Below are positions 50,123-59,116 of a stretch of DNA of 64,000 nucleotides, one piece after another. Under the pieces are notes generated by a model, which was not told where the DNA came from, ran no database searches, and was given only the letters and a program-made list of their open reading frames with translations. A program made the translations under genes and the position numbers. Source of the stretch: Oscillibacter sp. 1-3 (GTDB taxonomy: Bacteria; Bacillota; Clostridia; Oscillospirales; Oscillospiraceae); assembly GCF_000403435.2 (NCBI RefSeq), contig NZ_KE159711.1:174880-238879 (forward strand), written 5' to 3'. Numbering within the stretch: the first letter of the stretch is position 1; every line of letters starts with the position of its first letter.

Positions 50123-50814
50123 TCCAACCCGCCTCCCGCGTTCCACTTATATCCCATGCGGCGGACAGTGGCAATCCGTGTTGGTTTGGCGGGATCGTCC
50201 TCAATCTTTGCCCGCAGGCGGCGAATATAGACCGCCAACGTGTTTCCATCCACAAAGTTCCCCCTGCAGTCCCATAGTTTTCCCATAATCTGTTCTGCTG
50301 AGAGAATCATGTCAGGATGCTCCATAAAAAGCCGAAGGAGCTTATATTCTGCTGCGGTCAGTTCCAACGGCACGCCGTCTCGATAGGCCCGTCCCTCCAG
50401 CAGCTGGAGCGTGATCCCGTTGGAACAGAGTTCTCCGGGAGCTTGCTGGAAATGCTGGCTTCTTCGGAGGATGGCATTGATTCGGGACATCAGTACCGCC
50501 AGCTTGAAAGGCTTTGTAATATAGTCGTCCCCGCCGATGTCCAGTCCCATGATAATACTGGTTTCCGCATCCGATGCAGTTAAAAAGATGATGGGGACTG
50601 AGGAAACCTTACGCACTTTTTTGCATACCTCAAAACCGGAACCGTCAGGCAAAGTTACATCCAGAACGAGCAAATCATATTCTCCATCCCGCCAAATTCT
50701 ATCAGCCTCTTGGATGGTTCGGGCGACATCCAAAGCATACCCCGCTTTTTGAAAAGCAAAGGAAAGTCCGTTGATAAGGCTCAGATCATCCTCCAGCAGC
50801 AATATTCTACTCAT
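50119..50814 (-). CDS. OmpR-family response regulator of module 2
   Basis: The 231-residue regulator has a receiver with D52 (LLVLDVTLPDGSGFEVC) and YITKPFKLAVL, and a winged helix ending TVRRMGYKWNAGGG. ATG 50814 has AAAGGGGTG; the upstream in-frame ATG has no ribosome binding site. It is the first gene of the regulator-kinase-ATPase-permease order, the same order as module 1 but in inverse orientation about 15 kb away. A near-consensus promoter lies at 50857-50885. Confidence 0.9.
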   Translation of the reverse strand: MSRILLLEDDLSLINGLSFAFQKAGYALDVARTIQEADRIWRDGEYDLLVLDVTLPDGSGFEVCKKVRKVSSVPIIFLTASDAETSIIMGLDIGGDDYITKPFKLAVLMSRINAILRRSQHFQQAPGELCSNGITLQLLEGRAYRDGVPLELTAAEYKLLRLFMEHPDMILSAEQIMGKLWDCRGNFVDGNTLAVYIRRLRAKIEDDPAKPTRIATVRRMGYKWNAGGGLE

Positions 50815-50856
50815 GCTGACACCCCTTTTCCTGTGCTTGATGAAGATATCAGCCAT

Positions 50857-50885
50857 AGTATAATTCCGGAGACTTAGGAATGCAA
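50857..50885 (-). promoter_or_regulatory. Promoter of module 2
   Basis: Minus-strand TTGCAT and TATACT with 17-base spacing, about 40 bases before the regulator start. Confidence 0.75.
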
Positions 50886-50955
50886 GCCCGGTGAGATGAT
50901 AGCAGAAAACTGGTTAGGCCGCGCCTATGGAATGGCCCAATATGGCGGTAAACCG

Positions 50956-51417
50956 TTATAACCGCCTTACCGGAAAATACATATAACTTTTTCCGGTCTT
51001 TGGGTCGGTAAAATCATGAACCGCACCAACCAACGGGATATGATGTTCCCCCAGATATTTGATTGCCTGGGAAAACGTATCATCTGCCTCACGCTCTACA
51101 CAGAGATATTCATATCCAGGGACAACCCACTTGGTCCACCCTTCCGGGGCCTCGGCATCATCCCTACACTCAGCTCCTGCAAGATAAAGCCCATTGCGGA
51201 AGTCTTCCCATGGAAGAAAGGACCCGGAAAAATCAGACATTGCTCCCCAGATTCCAATAAGATTTCCCTTTTCATCCCTTTTAGCCAAATGCTGAACTTC
51301 TCCAAAATGAGAGTTTGCATCATCCCATAATCTCTGAATGAATCCAGCCCCATCTAAGGTTGATCCCTTTTTCCCAATGACCACAAAGGCTGCCTTTTCA
51401 AATCGTTCAATGTTCAT
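50956..51417 (-). CDS. GyrI-like / AraC effector-binding domain protein
   Basis: The 153-residue protein has the GyrI-like small-molecule-binding pattern: FEKAAFVVIGKKGSTL at the start, GAECRDDAEAPEGWTKWVVP in the middle (the usual AG-x-E-V...P-x-G...W-x-I-P element), and a C-terminal FPVRRL. It has no DNA-binding domain. Such stand-alone domains bind drugs or act on gyrase toxins. It is downstream of the GNAT-methyltransferase gene, 59 bases away on the same strand. Confidence 0.85.
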   Translation of the reverse strand: MNIERFEKAAFVVIGKKGSTLDGAGFIQRLWDDANSHFGEVQHLAKRDEKGNLIGIWGAMSDFSGSFLPWEDFRNGLYLAGAECRDDAEAPEGWTKWVVPGYEYLCVEREADDTFSQAIKYLGEHHIPLVGAVHDFTDPKTGKSYMYFPVRRL

Positions 51418-51476
51418 TGCAATCTCCCCTTCGCTTCTCTATATCTGTTTTTCCGAGTTTTTTGCTCCAAGTTGAT

Positions 51477-53036
51477 TTATCCGGCCGTACTGTCAGGCAG
51501 CAGCATATCCATACTCCCTTTTTTGAAATCCAGTCGAACAAGTTTTTTCCCATTCGGCAGAGGATATTCCAAGGCACCAATATAGCGATACCCAATACCA
51601 GACATGCTTTCGCGGAGCATATCTGCATCTATCTGATGATAAACCCGCTTCAGTCCATCAAAAACATGCAGGTACGGAGAATCAGAAACCCAGCTGACTC
51701 CAGTGTTAACTTGGATGACACAGGAAACATATATCGGCTCCACTTGCTGGACCACCTGCTGAAAACACTTGCAACCGATATATTCAACCAGCAAATTCGC
51801 AATTAGCAGCTCTGCCTTGGGCAGTTTGCCTGAGCACTTATGTAAATCGATGCACAGCAGTTCCAGTATCTTGCCAAAGTCCTGATATCTTATGGATGTC
51901 TCCGACAAATAGGCGGCGTTGATATCTACTCCATATACTTTTTTGATTCCACTGTCCCTAATATGCTCAAGGCCGTTCCCACCAGCAATCCCTAAAATCA
52001 TGGTGCTGGATACAGGCCAAGCTTTAAGCTGTCCTTTAATCAATTTGTTCAAAGCCTGTAATTGCATAATCGAAGCAAGGGACATATGACTTTCATAATC
52101 AGTCAGGGTAATTTCATTCCATGGATTGTTATATACTTCATACTCCGTTTCCTTTTTCCAAAAGGTCCACTTAACCGCTGGGATATATCCTATTTTTCTA
52201 TAAAACTCGCTCTCCCCTCCTGACATATGTGTGGCGCCTGATGCTTTCGTTTTTCGATACAATTCAGACAGTGCTGCCGCCGCAAGCCCTTTGTGCCGAT
52301 ACTCCGGAATTGTACAGAGAGGTTCCAAATACGCTAGTTTATTTTCTGGCGTCCACCACATCCCTGCCCAGCAAACATACACCCCTTCTTCATTCGCAAC
52401 TGCTACGGACAGATTCTTCGTAGCGTGGGGAGCCACCTCCCGCAAATAGAAATTTTGCTGATATTGGTGATTCCATTCCCCTTGCTCCTTCTCGTGGTCA
52501 AATCCTTTCCAGCAGCATTCTCCAACTTTTGATGTATCTAATTCCTGCGGTCTTACAAAGTGAAAGCCTTCTGGTAATGGATAATCCAACTTGTTTACAA
52601 AATCAAACTGCATATTCCAGCTTTCTGATTCCTGCCTATATCCCAACCGCTTTGCGCCTTCCATTAGTTCATCCTGGCCACCAAAAAGGACTAAACGTAT
52701 GCCTCCTCCTTCGTCTGGCATATTCTTAGCGGCATATTGTATCATCTCTTGTGCCAGTTCCCCATATCCCGACCGCAGGCAAAAGTAAATATCTGATAGA
52801 GGATTCTCATAGAAGCAGAAGGCTACAATACGCCCATCGCTCTCCCATATCCGATTTTTATAGGAATACGATATATCCATCCAGTAGGAGAACGACGAAT
52901 AAGCGTACTCAAAAAACGGGGCTGGCACTCCATTTCTCCAGTCTTTTTCGTATATGTCTATTAAAAACTGATACACCTTACCGCAATCCGCCAATACACT
53001 AAAAGGCCTTGATGTGATACTTTTTTCTTTTCCCAT
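51477..53036 (-). CDS. GNAT acetyltransferase fused to a SAM-dependent methyltransferase
   Basis: The 519-residue protein joins two enzymes usually seen separately. Residues about 10-290 form a double GNAT unit with the acetyl-CoA motif in the second half (EPLCTIPEYRHKGLAAAALS; R247-x-x-G250). From about 303 (NNPWNEITLTDYESHMSLAS) it continues as a class I methyltransferase with motif I MILGIAGGNGLEH (346-358), acidic D371 in VYGVDIN, and AELLIANLLVEYIG as the motif IV region. No stop or start lies at the junction (WKKETEYEVYNNPWNE). Substrate is unknown; resistance or small-molecule modification is plausible because a GyrI-like gene follows. The ribosome binding site is weak. Confidence 0.85.
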   Translation of the reverse strand: MGKEKSITSRPFSVLADCGKVYQFLIDIYEKDWRNGVPAPFFEYAYSSFSYWMDISYSYKNRIWESDGRIVAFCFYENPLSDIYFCLRSGYGELAQEMIQYAAKNMPDEGGGIRLVLFGGQDELMEGAKRLGYRQESESWNMQFDFVNKLDYPLPEGFHFVRPQELDTSKVGECCWKGFDHEKEQGEWNHQYQQNFYLREVAPHATKNLSVAVANEEGVYVCWAGMWWTPENKLAYLEPLCTIPEYRHKGLAAAALSELYRKTKASGATHMSGGESEFYRKIGYIPAVKWTFWKKETEYEVYNNPWNEITLTDYESHMSLASIMQLQALNKLIKGQLKAWPVSSTMILGIAGGNGLEHIRDSGIKKVYGVDINAAYLSETSIRYQDFGKILELLCIDLHKCSGKLPKAELLIANLLVEYIGCKCFQQVVQQVEPIYVSCVIQVNTGVSWVSDSPYLHVFDGLKRVYHQIDADMLRESMSGIGYRYIGALEYPLPNGKKLVRLDFKKGSMDMLLPDSTAG

Positions 53037-53129
53037 AAAAATCCCTCATACGGCAAATAATTCATCACACGTTTTCAATCTTTTATTGCTCTGCCACAGT
53101 TTTTTTGATTCCTTTATCTGAGTTTACAC

Positions 53130-54392
53130 TTATCCATATGGAATTTCATAAATTGTAGTTCCCTTTGCTTCAAAGGCGGTAATGGTCTGGTCAGTCACTG
53201 GGATAACACAAAGATGCACGCTCTCGCCAATGGCAAAATAGGGATACAACCCAATCCCGTCTTTATAAAACAATGCAGCGGGAATTGAGTCGCTGCTGTA
53301 CCCTTGCTCATTAGGAAAGACATTTTGGTATGCCAATTCATTCAGTTTCGTATATAGTTCAACAATTTCGGCATCGTCGAAACTGGGAAATAACACTTTA
53401 ATGGTATAGAAACAGGTCCGTTCATATAGGTGATACATGGACTCAGTATAACTGTGGTCATCAAAACTCAGCATAATTTCTTGCACATAGCTTTCGTCAC
53501 TTGGAGTAAAGACTGATACTGTAGGGAGCGACCACATCGTCTCGTCCGGCGTAAAGTAATAATAGTTAGAAGCATACTTCGAGTGGATGGATGACTCATA
53601 AACAAATGATATCCACATAGAAGAAGGAAGCAGGTACCGGCTCTCATAATCTTCCCAGTAGTAACCATTAAAGCTGTCTATAAAATCATCTATGGAAAAA
53701 GAAAAAACAAGTTCGTCTTCCTGATAGTCCATAACTGCAGCGTCAAGCTCTCTGATTTCTGCCTTCTCCCGCAGGATGATTTGCTTTTGCATTTCTTCTT
53801 CGTCTATTTCCTCCCCCCATATTATCTCATTTGAGCCGCTGTCAAGGATGTTTCCGTCCAGATCCCAGAAACTCCATTCTAATGGAGGGTACCCACGAGA
53901 CTCGGCCAACGGATCACCTATATCCGCTACATAACGCTCAAAGCCCAACCGTTTGCCGTAAAAAAGAGGATTCTTGTATTGATAGTAGTCTACTGTTACG
54001 CCTGAAAAGTAATCAACACAGGCAACCAGCTTAATATCATTTCGTACTGTGATGCGCTCTGCCCTATATGAGAGCACAGCAAAAAATGCTCCTCCAAGTA
54101 TCAAGCAGCCCATAACAAAAGCAGACAGAACATTGATTAAAATGGAGATTGCACTGAACACAATTCGGTTTGCCTTTTCTGCATCAACTTTCTGCCGAAA
54201 TGCGTTAAATTTCAATTTCCCCCAAAGGAGGACAATCCCAAAGCTGGTTATCCACAAAAAAATCAGCAGATTCCTATAAAAGTTCCTCAAAGTATCGCCT
54301 GTGATTCTTTCAATCACAGAAATAAAAATCCAGCACAGGGAAACGATTGCAACCGGGAGCACGCCCCAAACTAATCTGATAATCTTTACCAT
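53130..54392 (-). CDS. Hypothetical membrane protein, 420 residues
   Basis: I do not recognise the family. Three or four hydrophobic helices lie within residues 1-110 (VLPVAIVSLCWIFISVIERI; NLLIFLWITSFGIVLLWG; ILINVLSAFVMGCLILGGAF). A large Tyr/Asp/Glu-rich domain follows, probably outside the cell (for example ESRGYPPLEWSFWDLDGNIL). It has no enzyme motif. It is next to the lipoprotein gene at 54429 on the same strand, 36 bases away, and both proteins share a tyrosine-rich, acidic style, so they may act together. Confidence 0.7.
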   Translation of the reverse strand: MVKIIRLVWGVLPVAIVSLCWIFISVIERITGDTLRNFYRNLLIFLWITSFGIVLLWGKLKFNAFRQKVDAEKANRIVFSAISILINVLSAFVMGCLILGGAFFAVLSYRAERITVRNDIKLVACVDYFSGVTVDYYQYKNPLFYGKRLGFERYVADIGDPLAESRGYPPLEWSFWDLDGNILDSGSNEIIWGEEIDEEEMQKQIILREKAEIRELDAAVMDYQEDELVFSFSIDDFIDSFNGYYWEDYESRYLLPSSMWISFVYESSIHSKYASNYYYFTPDETMWSLPTVSVFTPSDESYVQEIMLSFDDHSYTESMYHLYERTCFYTIKVLFPSFDDAEIVELYTKLNELAYQNVFPNEQGYSSDSIPAALFYKDGIGLYPYFAIGESVHLCVIPVTDQTITAFEAKGTTIYEIPYG

Positions 54393-54428
54393 TGCAATAT
54401 CTCCTGTGCCTTGGACTCAAAAGGCCGC

Positions 54429-55688
54429 TTATGCCCCAGGCTGCAATTCAATCCTCGGATAGTAGAGTGGGAGGTCTCCCGCAGCTGGAGCAGTAATCTC
54501 ATTGGAAACATATTGAAAGCCTCCATTGGAAAGAGGACGAACCGTAAGGCGATGACTAAAAAAGTGGTCTGTCCTATGTGTTGGGCACAAAACGTCAACA
54601 TCTATGGTTATCGTTCCATCGTCATTTATCTCATAGTTTCGTACATCAGGCACCAAGGTTCCATTATAAACGCAATTAGAGCATGTTATCGTCTGCCATG
54701 GGTAGCCGCTATTCAGCTCGCTATAAAGTGCTCTGGAGTGTAAAATATCCTCCGGTACGCTAAAGTAGGCGCCAATCACCGATTCAAACACAACTGCCTC
54801 TATATAGTGACATGACTGCTCTGAATCAAATTCACAAAGGCGATCTTCAAAGATAGCATTGTATTTTGAGCGATATAGGAACTCAAACAGGTCGTTGAAG
54901 TTTAGGCTCTCCCAATCATCCTCTGACCAATTTGCTGAAAAAATGTTGTTTCCATAATAACCAACGCTTATGATATAGTCCTTTGCAATTTTAACCAGTT
55001 CATTATTATCAGGCCCCATATGAATCAACCCGCGCCCGTTCCCCATCCACGGTGGAGCATACACACGTTCAAAAAGGAAATTACCCTTCTCTGTATAGTC
55101 CCAAAATGCCAACTCCTCTTTTCGCAGATTGCCTACACTGGCTGCATCATCACTCCAGGTTACGGATGCCTCTGTACAATATTTCCGATCATCCTCATAA
55201 GAGTATTTATGATAAAACAGGCTTCCATCTCTTCCAAGCGAATACACTACAAAAGCCGCAGAATCTCCATGTTCGATCTTTCTCCAAAAATCCAAAAATC
55301 CCTCTATATTTATCAGCGTTTCGCATTCATTATCCTCTACCTCCGCTGTTAATATGGGGACATTGCTTTCAGACAGGAAGTTTACAATCGCATCAAAATC
55401 GTCCTCCGATAAGGTCATAGTTGAAGTTGCATAAAGCGATGTGGCATGTTCTTTCAAAGCACTCTTATATAGATGTGCATAGCTCTCTGCTATAGCAGTG
55501 CATTCCATTACAATACGTTCCTGCTCCGATGGTTCTATCATTACTGCCCCCAGTAGCACGGAAGAAGATTGGTCAAAAGATCCATCGGCTTGAGAATTTG
55601 GCGTTGAACTTGATTTCTGCCCGCATGATACAAAGGCAAGAATAATAACCATCATTCCCAAAACATAGGTAAGTTTTTTTACTTTCAT
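54429..55688 (-). CDS. Predicted lipoprotein, 419 residues
   Basis: A type II signal peptide with lipobox LAFVSC (Cys about 22) is followed by a Ser/Gln-rich linker and a 390-residue outer domain of unknown family. The domain is acidic and Tyr/Trp-containing, for example SWSEDDWESLNFNDLFEF-like stretches. It is upstream of the 420-residue membrane protein in the same transcript. No catalytic motif is recognised. The start at 55688 gives a classical short basic N-region (MKVKKLTYVLG). Confidence 0.72.
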   Translation of the reverse strand: MKVKKLTYVLGMMVIILAFVSCGQKSSSTPNSQADGSFDQSSSVLLGAVMIEPSEQERIVMECTAIAESYAHLYKSALKEHATSLYATSTMTLSEDDFDAIVNFLSESNVPILTAEVEDNECETLINIEGFLDFWRKIEHGDSAAFVVYSLGRDGSLFYHKYSYEDDRKYCTEASVTWSDDAASVGNLRKEELAFWDYTEKGNFLFERVYAPPWMGNGRGLIHMGPDNNELVKIAKDYIISVGYYGNNIFSANWSEDDWESLNFNDLFEFLYRSKYNAIFEDRLCEFDSEQSCHYIEAVVFESVIGAYFSVPEDILHSRALYSELNSGYPWQTITCSNCVYNGTLVPDVRNYEINDDGTITIDVDVLCPTHRTDHFFSHRLTVRPLSNGGFQYVSNEITAPAAGDLPLYYPRIELQPGA

Positions 55689-55829
55689 TCAGCACTGCTC
55701 CTCTGGCTTATCAATATTAGAAAGGTGAGACATATAGGTCATGGCTGCTATGGTGAAGATGACTTTTCTGATGCTGCCACATTTAAATCGATTTTAACGC
55801 AGGAATACTTCTTCCTGTTGCCAAAACTC

Positions 55830-56900
55830 TCACATAACCAGCTTTGTAACATCATGTAGAGTAACCAGCGCCATCATGCCCATCAGCAGCATAAAGCACG
55901 CCGCATTTACCGCCGCTTGCCACTTCTCCGGCACCTTACGCCTGAATAGCAGTAACGCCGCGGCGTCCACTAACAAAAAGAAAATCCTCCCCCCATCCAG
56001 AGCTGGTATGGGGAGCATATTCATGACCGCCAGATTGATGGCGATCAGTGCGGCAAAATAAGCGATATCCCTGGCCGCGCTGGCCGCAGACTCCGAGGCG
56101 GTTCCCACCTCCGTAATGATGGACACAATCCCCACCGGGCCGCTGAGTTCCTGCACGCCCATAGTTCCGCGAGCCAACTGAACCAGACTGAACCACATCT
56201 GTTGGATGAAATCCAGAGTCTGATAGCCAATAAACCGCAGCTTTGTCAAAAAGCTGGTGGGGATCTGCATTTCTCCGATCAGCAGACCGAAACGACCGGG
56301 CTGTCCGTCATAGGTCCCGCGGTAGAGAGGCAGGTCTTCCAGAACAATTTTTTTGCCGTTTCGTATCACCTCTATGTCTACCCCCTGTCCGTCATTAAAG
56401 CTCAAGAGCATGGCCGCATCTCCCCGGAGGTAGGTCCGCCAGCCATCGACCTTATAGAAAACATCTCCCACCATCAGGCCGCTCTCCCCCTCCAGCGGAA
56501 AATCCTCGCTGAACCCGGAGATTTGATCAACATAAAAGCCGCTTGCTCCAGCGAAAAGCATAGCGATGATAATCATTCCGGCAAGAAGATTCATAAAGGA
56601 TCCAGCGGACAGGATGACGAATTTTTTCCAGAAACTCTGGCGGGTAAAGCTGCGCCTGTCTCCAGAGTCCTCGTCCTGCCCCTCCAGGGCGCAGAAACCA
56701 CCAATGGGCAGAAGGCGGATGGAATACTGAGTTTCATCCGTCTCCCTGTGCCAAAGGCAGGGCCCCATGCCGACAGAGAACTCATTGACGCGCACACCAC
56801 AAAGCCGTGCCGCCAGAAAATGTCCAAACTCATGGATTGTTACCAGAAAACCGAAAATAAAGACTGCTACCAAGGCAAAGACGATGATCATAGTTAACAA
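55830..56900 (-). CDS. RseP-like site-2 protease (M50), accessory
   Basis: The 356-residue protein has the zinc motif HEFGH (residues 23-27) in the first helix. A central PDZ-like outer domain (about 125-230) follows, then the second active-site motif NMLPIPALDGGRIFFLL near 295-310. Four membrane helices fit RseP/RasP. Housekeeping rseP normally sits between dxr and ispG; here it is among resistance-module debris, which suggests a second, accessory copy. It could cleave an anti-sigma factor, a signal-peptide remnant or a pheromone precursor. Confidence 0.9.
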   Translation of the reverse strand: MLTMIIVFALVAVFIFGFLVTIHEFGHFLAARLCGVRVNEFSVGMGPCLWHRETDETQYSIRLLPIGGFCALEGQDEDSGDRRSFTRQSFWKKFVILSAGSFMNLLAGMIIIAMLFAGASGFYVDQISGFSEDFPLEGESGLMVGDVFYKVDGWRTYLRGDAAMLLSFNDGQGVDIEVIRNGKKIVLEDLPLYRGTYDGQPGRFGLLIGEMQIPTSFLTKLRFIGYQTLDFIQQMWFSLVQLARGTMGVQELSGPVGIVSIITEVGTASESAASAARDIAYFAALIAINLAVMNMLPIPALDGGRIFFLLVDAAALLLFRRKVPEKWQAAVNAACFMLLMGMMALVTLHDVTKLVM

Positions 56901-56928
56901 TGCTCCTTCCCAAGAGGGGTCCTTATCA

Positions 56929-57704
56929 TTATCTTCTATCCTTCAATTCTTGAAGCAATTTGCTGTTGACTGCATAATCTGCTCCAGGCGCAGTGCCTTC
57001 AGCATAATGATAAACTTCTTCCACTTCTTTCAGTGAGGCAAATACGCTTATGCTCTCTGCCAAAACGGTGCGGTCTGATGCTGTAATCAAGGTATATCCT
57101 GGTGCATCCGCAGCTTCAAAGATGGGTTTTCATAGATGCCAACCACAGTATAAGTCTTATCCTCTCCTACAGACAACAATTCATCTCCGGGGCGGTATGG
57201 AACATGCTGGCTGAGAATGTCATCACCATCCTGACGCAATCCAACAGCGAGATCAAGTGTATCGCCCACAGCACAGTCCAGGTTGATAGCCGATAACAAA
57301 TGAGACGGCATCAGCACCTCGCTGCCATCCTTGGGCAGCCTGCCTGTAATCAGCTGGACCGGCACCATTTCATATGTCTCTTCATCAAAACCTGCAATAA
57401 ATCAATATGGCTTATTGGTATCCTGGATACCTGAAAGCGTGACATAGCCGACATTATCAAAAGAAGCTACGTCAGTTACTCTGTCATCCTTCAGCAGTGT
57501 CTGCTCAAATACATAATTCGCATCAAAGTAACCCACATGCCAGCTCCCATATTCCTCCGTTAGATTATCAATATGCGAATCTGGCGAGGAAGACGCACCT
57601 AATGTGTTCCCTGCCAGAAATGTAACGGTAAGCGCGATACCCAAAATAATCCCTGTTTTTTTGTAATGGCTTCTTCCATCCCGAAAAACAGTTTTACCAG
57701 ACAT
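56929..57704 (-). pseudogene. Ruined N-terminal part of an FtsX-like permease
   Basis: The frame starts near ATG 57704 (MSGKTVFRDGRSHYKKTGII, then a membrane helix). It reads an outer domain with SSPDSHIDNLTEEYGSWHVG. It is stopped by an in-frame TGA at 57402-57404, where a Trp (KPY-W-FIAGFDEE) is expected. It continues in the same frame (MVPVQLITGRLPKDGSEVLM) and then, after a frameshift near YENPS, reads FEAADAPGYTLITASDRTVL to a stop at 56929. The C-terminal two thirds, with the FtsX domains, are missing. It belongs to the same transporter group as 33953-36313 and 46049-48436 but is not the same gene. Confidence 0.75.
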
Positions 57705-58140
57705 TTCTATCACCGCTCTCACTTCCTTCACACTGGCTCCACATTAAAGCCCCCAGTGCTTTTTTCAAATCCGTCAAATGCTGTTTCTCCTGCCTTTTCA
57801 GATATAACTTCACGAAGGGTCGCATCCACAGCTTTCGTACCTCTACTTCCTCAGTAAATGTCACCATACAGCCGCAGGCCGTTGACTCAAGTTTTCCAGC
57901 CCAATGCCCCGCCATGTTTTTATTTTCCATATCGAAGGCCCAATAGCCCGGTGGCTCGTGCCGGGTTACAGTGAAAAAAGTTGCAACCCCGCCTTTGGTA
58001 TATTCCACAAAGGTCGTTTCTCCTGTAACCTCCACTCGTTCTATATCGCTGCGCCAATCCTGATGGTTCAAGTCGGTCAATACCTCCCAAACCCGTCTTA
58101 CTGGGCTGGCCAGCTCCGCTTGTACAACTGATTGTGTCAT
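57694..58140 (-). CDS. SRPBCC-family ligand-binding protein
   Basis: The 148-residue protein starts at ATG 58140 with AGGAGG upstream. It has the START/SRPBCC pattern: ASPVRRVWEVLTDLNHQDWR, VEVTGETTFVEYTKGGVATF, TVTRHEPPGYWAFDMENK and a long C-terminal helix. These proteins bind hydrophobic small molecules. Its last 11 bases overlap the start of the ruined permease, and the winged-helix regulator gene lies just upstream. It is likely co-transcribed with that regulator. Confidence 0.85.
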   Translation of the reverse strand: MTQSVVQAELASPVRRVWEVLTDLNHQDWRSDIERVEVTGETTFVEYTKGGVATFFTVTRHEPPGYWAFDMENKNMAGHWAGKLESTACGCMVTFTEEVEVRKLWMRPFVKLYLKRQEKQHLTDLKKALGALMWSQCEGSESGDRNVW

Positions 58141-58180
58141 AAACAATATCCTCCTGTTTTTATAGCGCTTATTGTCAATG

Positions 58181-58516
58181 TCATTGGTCTACCCCTGATT
58201 CCACAACAAATTTATACCCATACCCTACAACCGTTTGGATCAGTTCCGGGCGTGCCAGCTTACGGCGCAGCTGGCAGATGGTATTGCGAACGATATGATC
58301 GCAGTCAACAGGGTCCTCTTTCCAAACATGCTCATATATCTGCCGAGGAGACAGGACCCAGTTGGGATATTGGGCCAACAGGTAAAGCGTTTCAAATTCC
58401 TTGGGGAATAGCTGAAGCACCTTGCCTGCCAGCGTGGCCGTGCAGCACTGAGGATCAATCAAAAGATCTCCATGCTGCAGAGTGGGAATTCGTTCAATAT
58501 TAGCAGGACCCAGCAT
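58181..58516 (-). CDS. Winged-helix regulator lacking a receiver domain
   Basis: The 111-residue protein is an OmpR-type C-terminal DNA-binding domain only: LAGKVLQLFPKEFETLYLLA, QYPNWVLSPRQIYEHVWKED, DHIVRNTICQLRRKLARPEL and VVGYGYKFV. No receiver-like sequence lies upstream. An AGGAGGG site 7 bases before ATG 58516 shows it can be translated as it stands. It is either the amputated rest of a third two-component module, given the permease remains downstream, or a one-domain regulator in its own right. Confidence 0.72.
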   Translation of the reverse strand: MLGPANIERIPTLQHGDLLIDPQCCTATLAGKVLQLFPKEFETLYLLAQYPNWVLSPRQIYEHVWKEDPVDCDHIVRNTICQLRRKLARPELIQTVVGYGYKFVVESGVDQ

Positions 58517-58625
58517 AAGTACCCTCCTCTCAGTTCATTTGAGTATAGTAAAACATATAGGTTTTCTATTGCCGTATCTATCACCTGGAGACAACTGGAG
58601 TACTCTTGCTACCAATTACTGAAAG

Positions 58626-58661
58626 CAGCCGCAGGCGGGGATTCCCCCCCGCGCTGCGGCT
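58626..58661. repeat. GC-rich hairpin
   Basis: CAGCCGCAG and CTGCGGCTG flank GCGGGG/CCCCCCCGC with small mismatches. It lies between two minus-strand genes. There is no T run, so its role is unclear. Confidence 0.4.
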
Positions 58662-58723
58662 GTCTTGCCGGGGCGTGGCTTTCGTACAGAAGACTGCGTC
58701 AGGCTTTACCGCTTTAGATTTCT

Positions 58724-58984
58724 CTACCACCATAACATTGACGCTAATGTTGTGATTGTTGTATCTTCATCATTTTGCGTTTCAGTTCTGCAAAAACGAA
58801 TCCATTTCTCTTTTTCCGAAACATCGTCAACCACATAGCTGCAATGAAAGTCCTTTTTTATACAAAGAGCAGCCGTGTAATTAACATCAATGCCCAATAT
58901 TTCTTTTAGCGTGTCAAAGGATAATATGACTGTCGCATTCCCGCTGTTTTCAAGATATTTTTGCAATTTATTATAATTATTCAT
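58724..58984 (-). CDS. Small protein, possibly DUF7662-like
   Basis: The 86-residue protein starts at ATG 58984 with GGGGGTT upstream. The opening, NNYNKLQKYLENSGNATVIL then SFDTLKEILGIDV, follows the pattern (YxxLxxYL...LTFDEIExILG) that I associate with DUF7662 and similar small HTH-like proteins. The second half (DFHCSYVVDDVSEKEKWIRF) is not typical. MITE copy 2 lies 133 bases upstream and may have changed its promoter. The ORF can be read longer into the MITE, but that part is not coding. Confidence 0.45.
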   Translation of the reverse strand: MNNYNKLQKYLENSGNATVILSFDTLKEILGIDVNYTAALCIKKDFHCSYVVDDVSEKEKWIRFCRTETQNDEDTTITTLASMLWW

Positions 58985-59116
58985 TTGAACCCCCGTCCCA
59001 TACCTTTTCTTAAAGTTTGTGTTCTCAGTCAGCGTCAACGGCAAAGTAGTAAAATCCGATACAGACCATTCCACTATAGACTGCACCGACCTACTCGACT
59101 TCTTTTGCTTTTCTAT

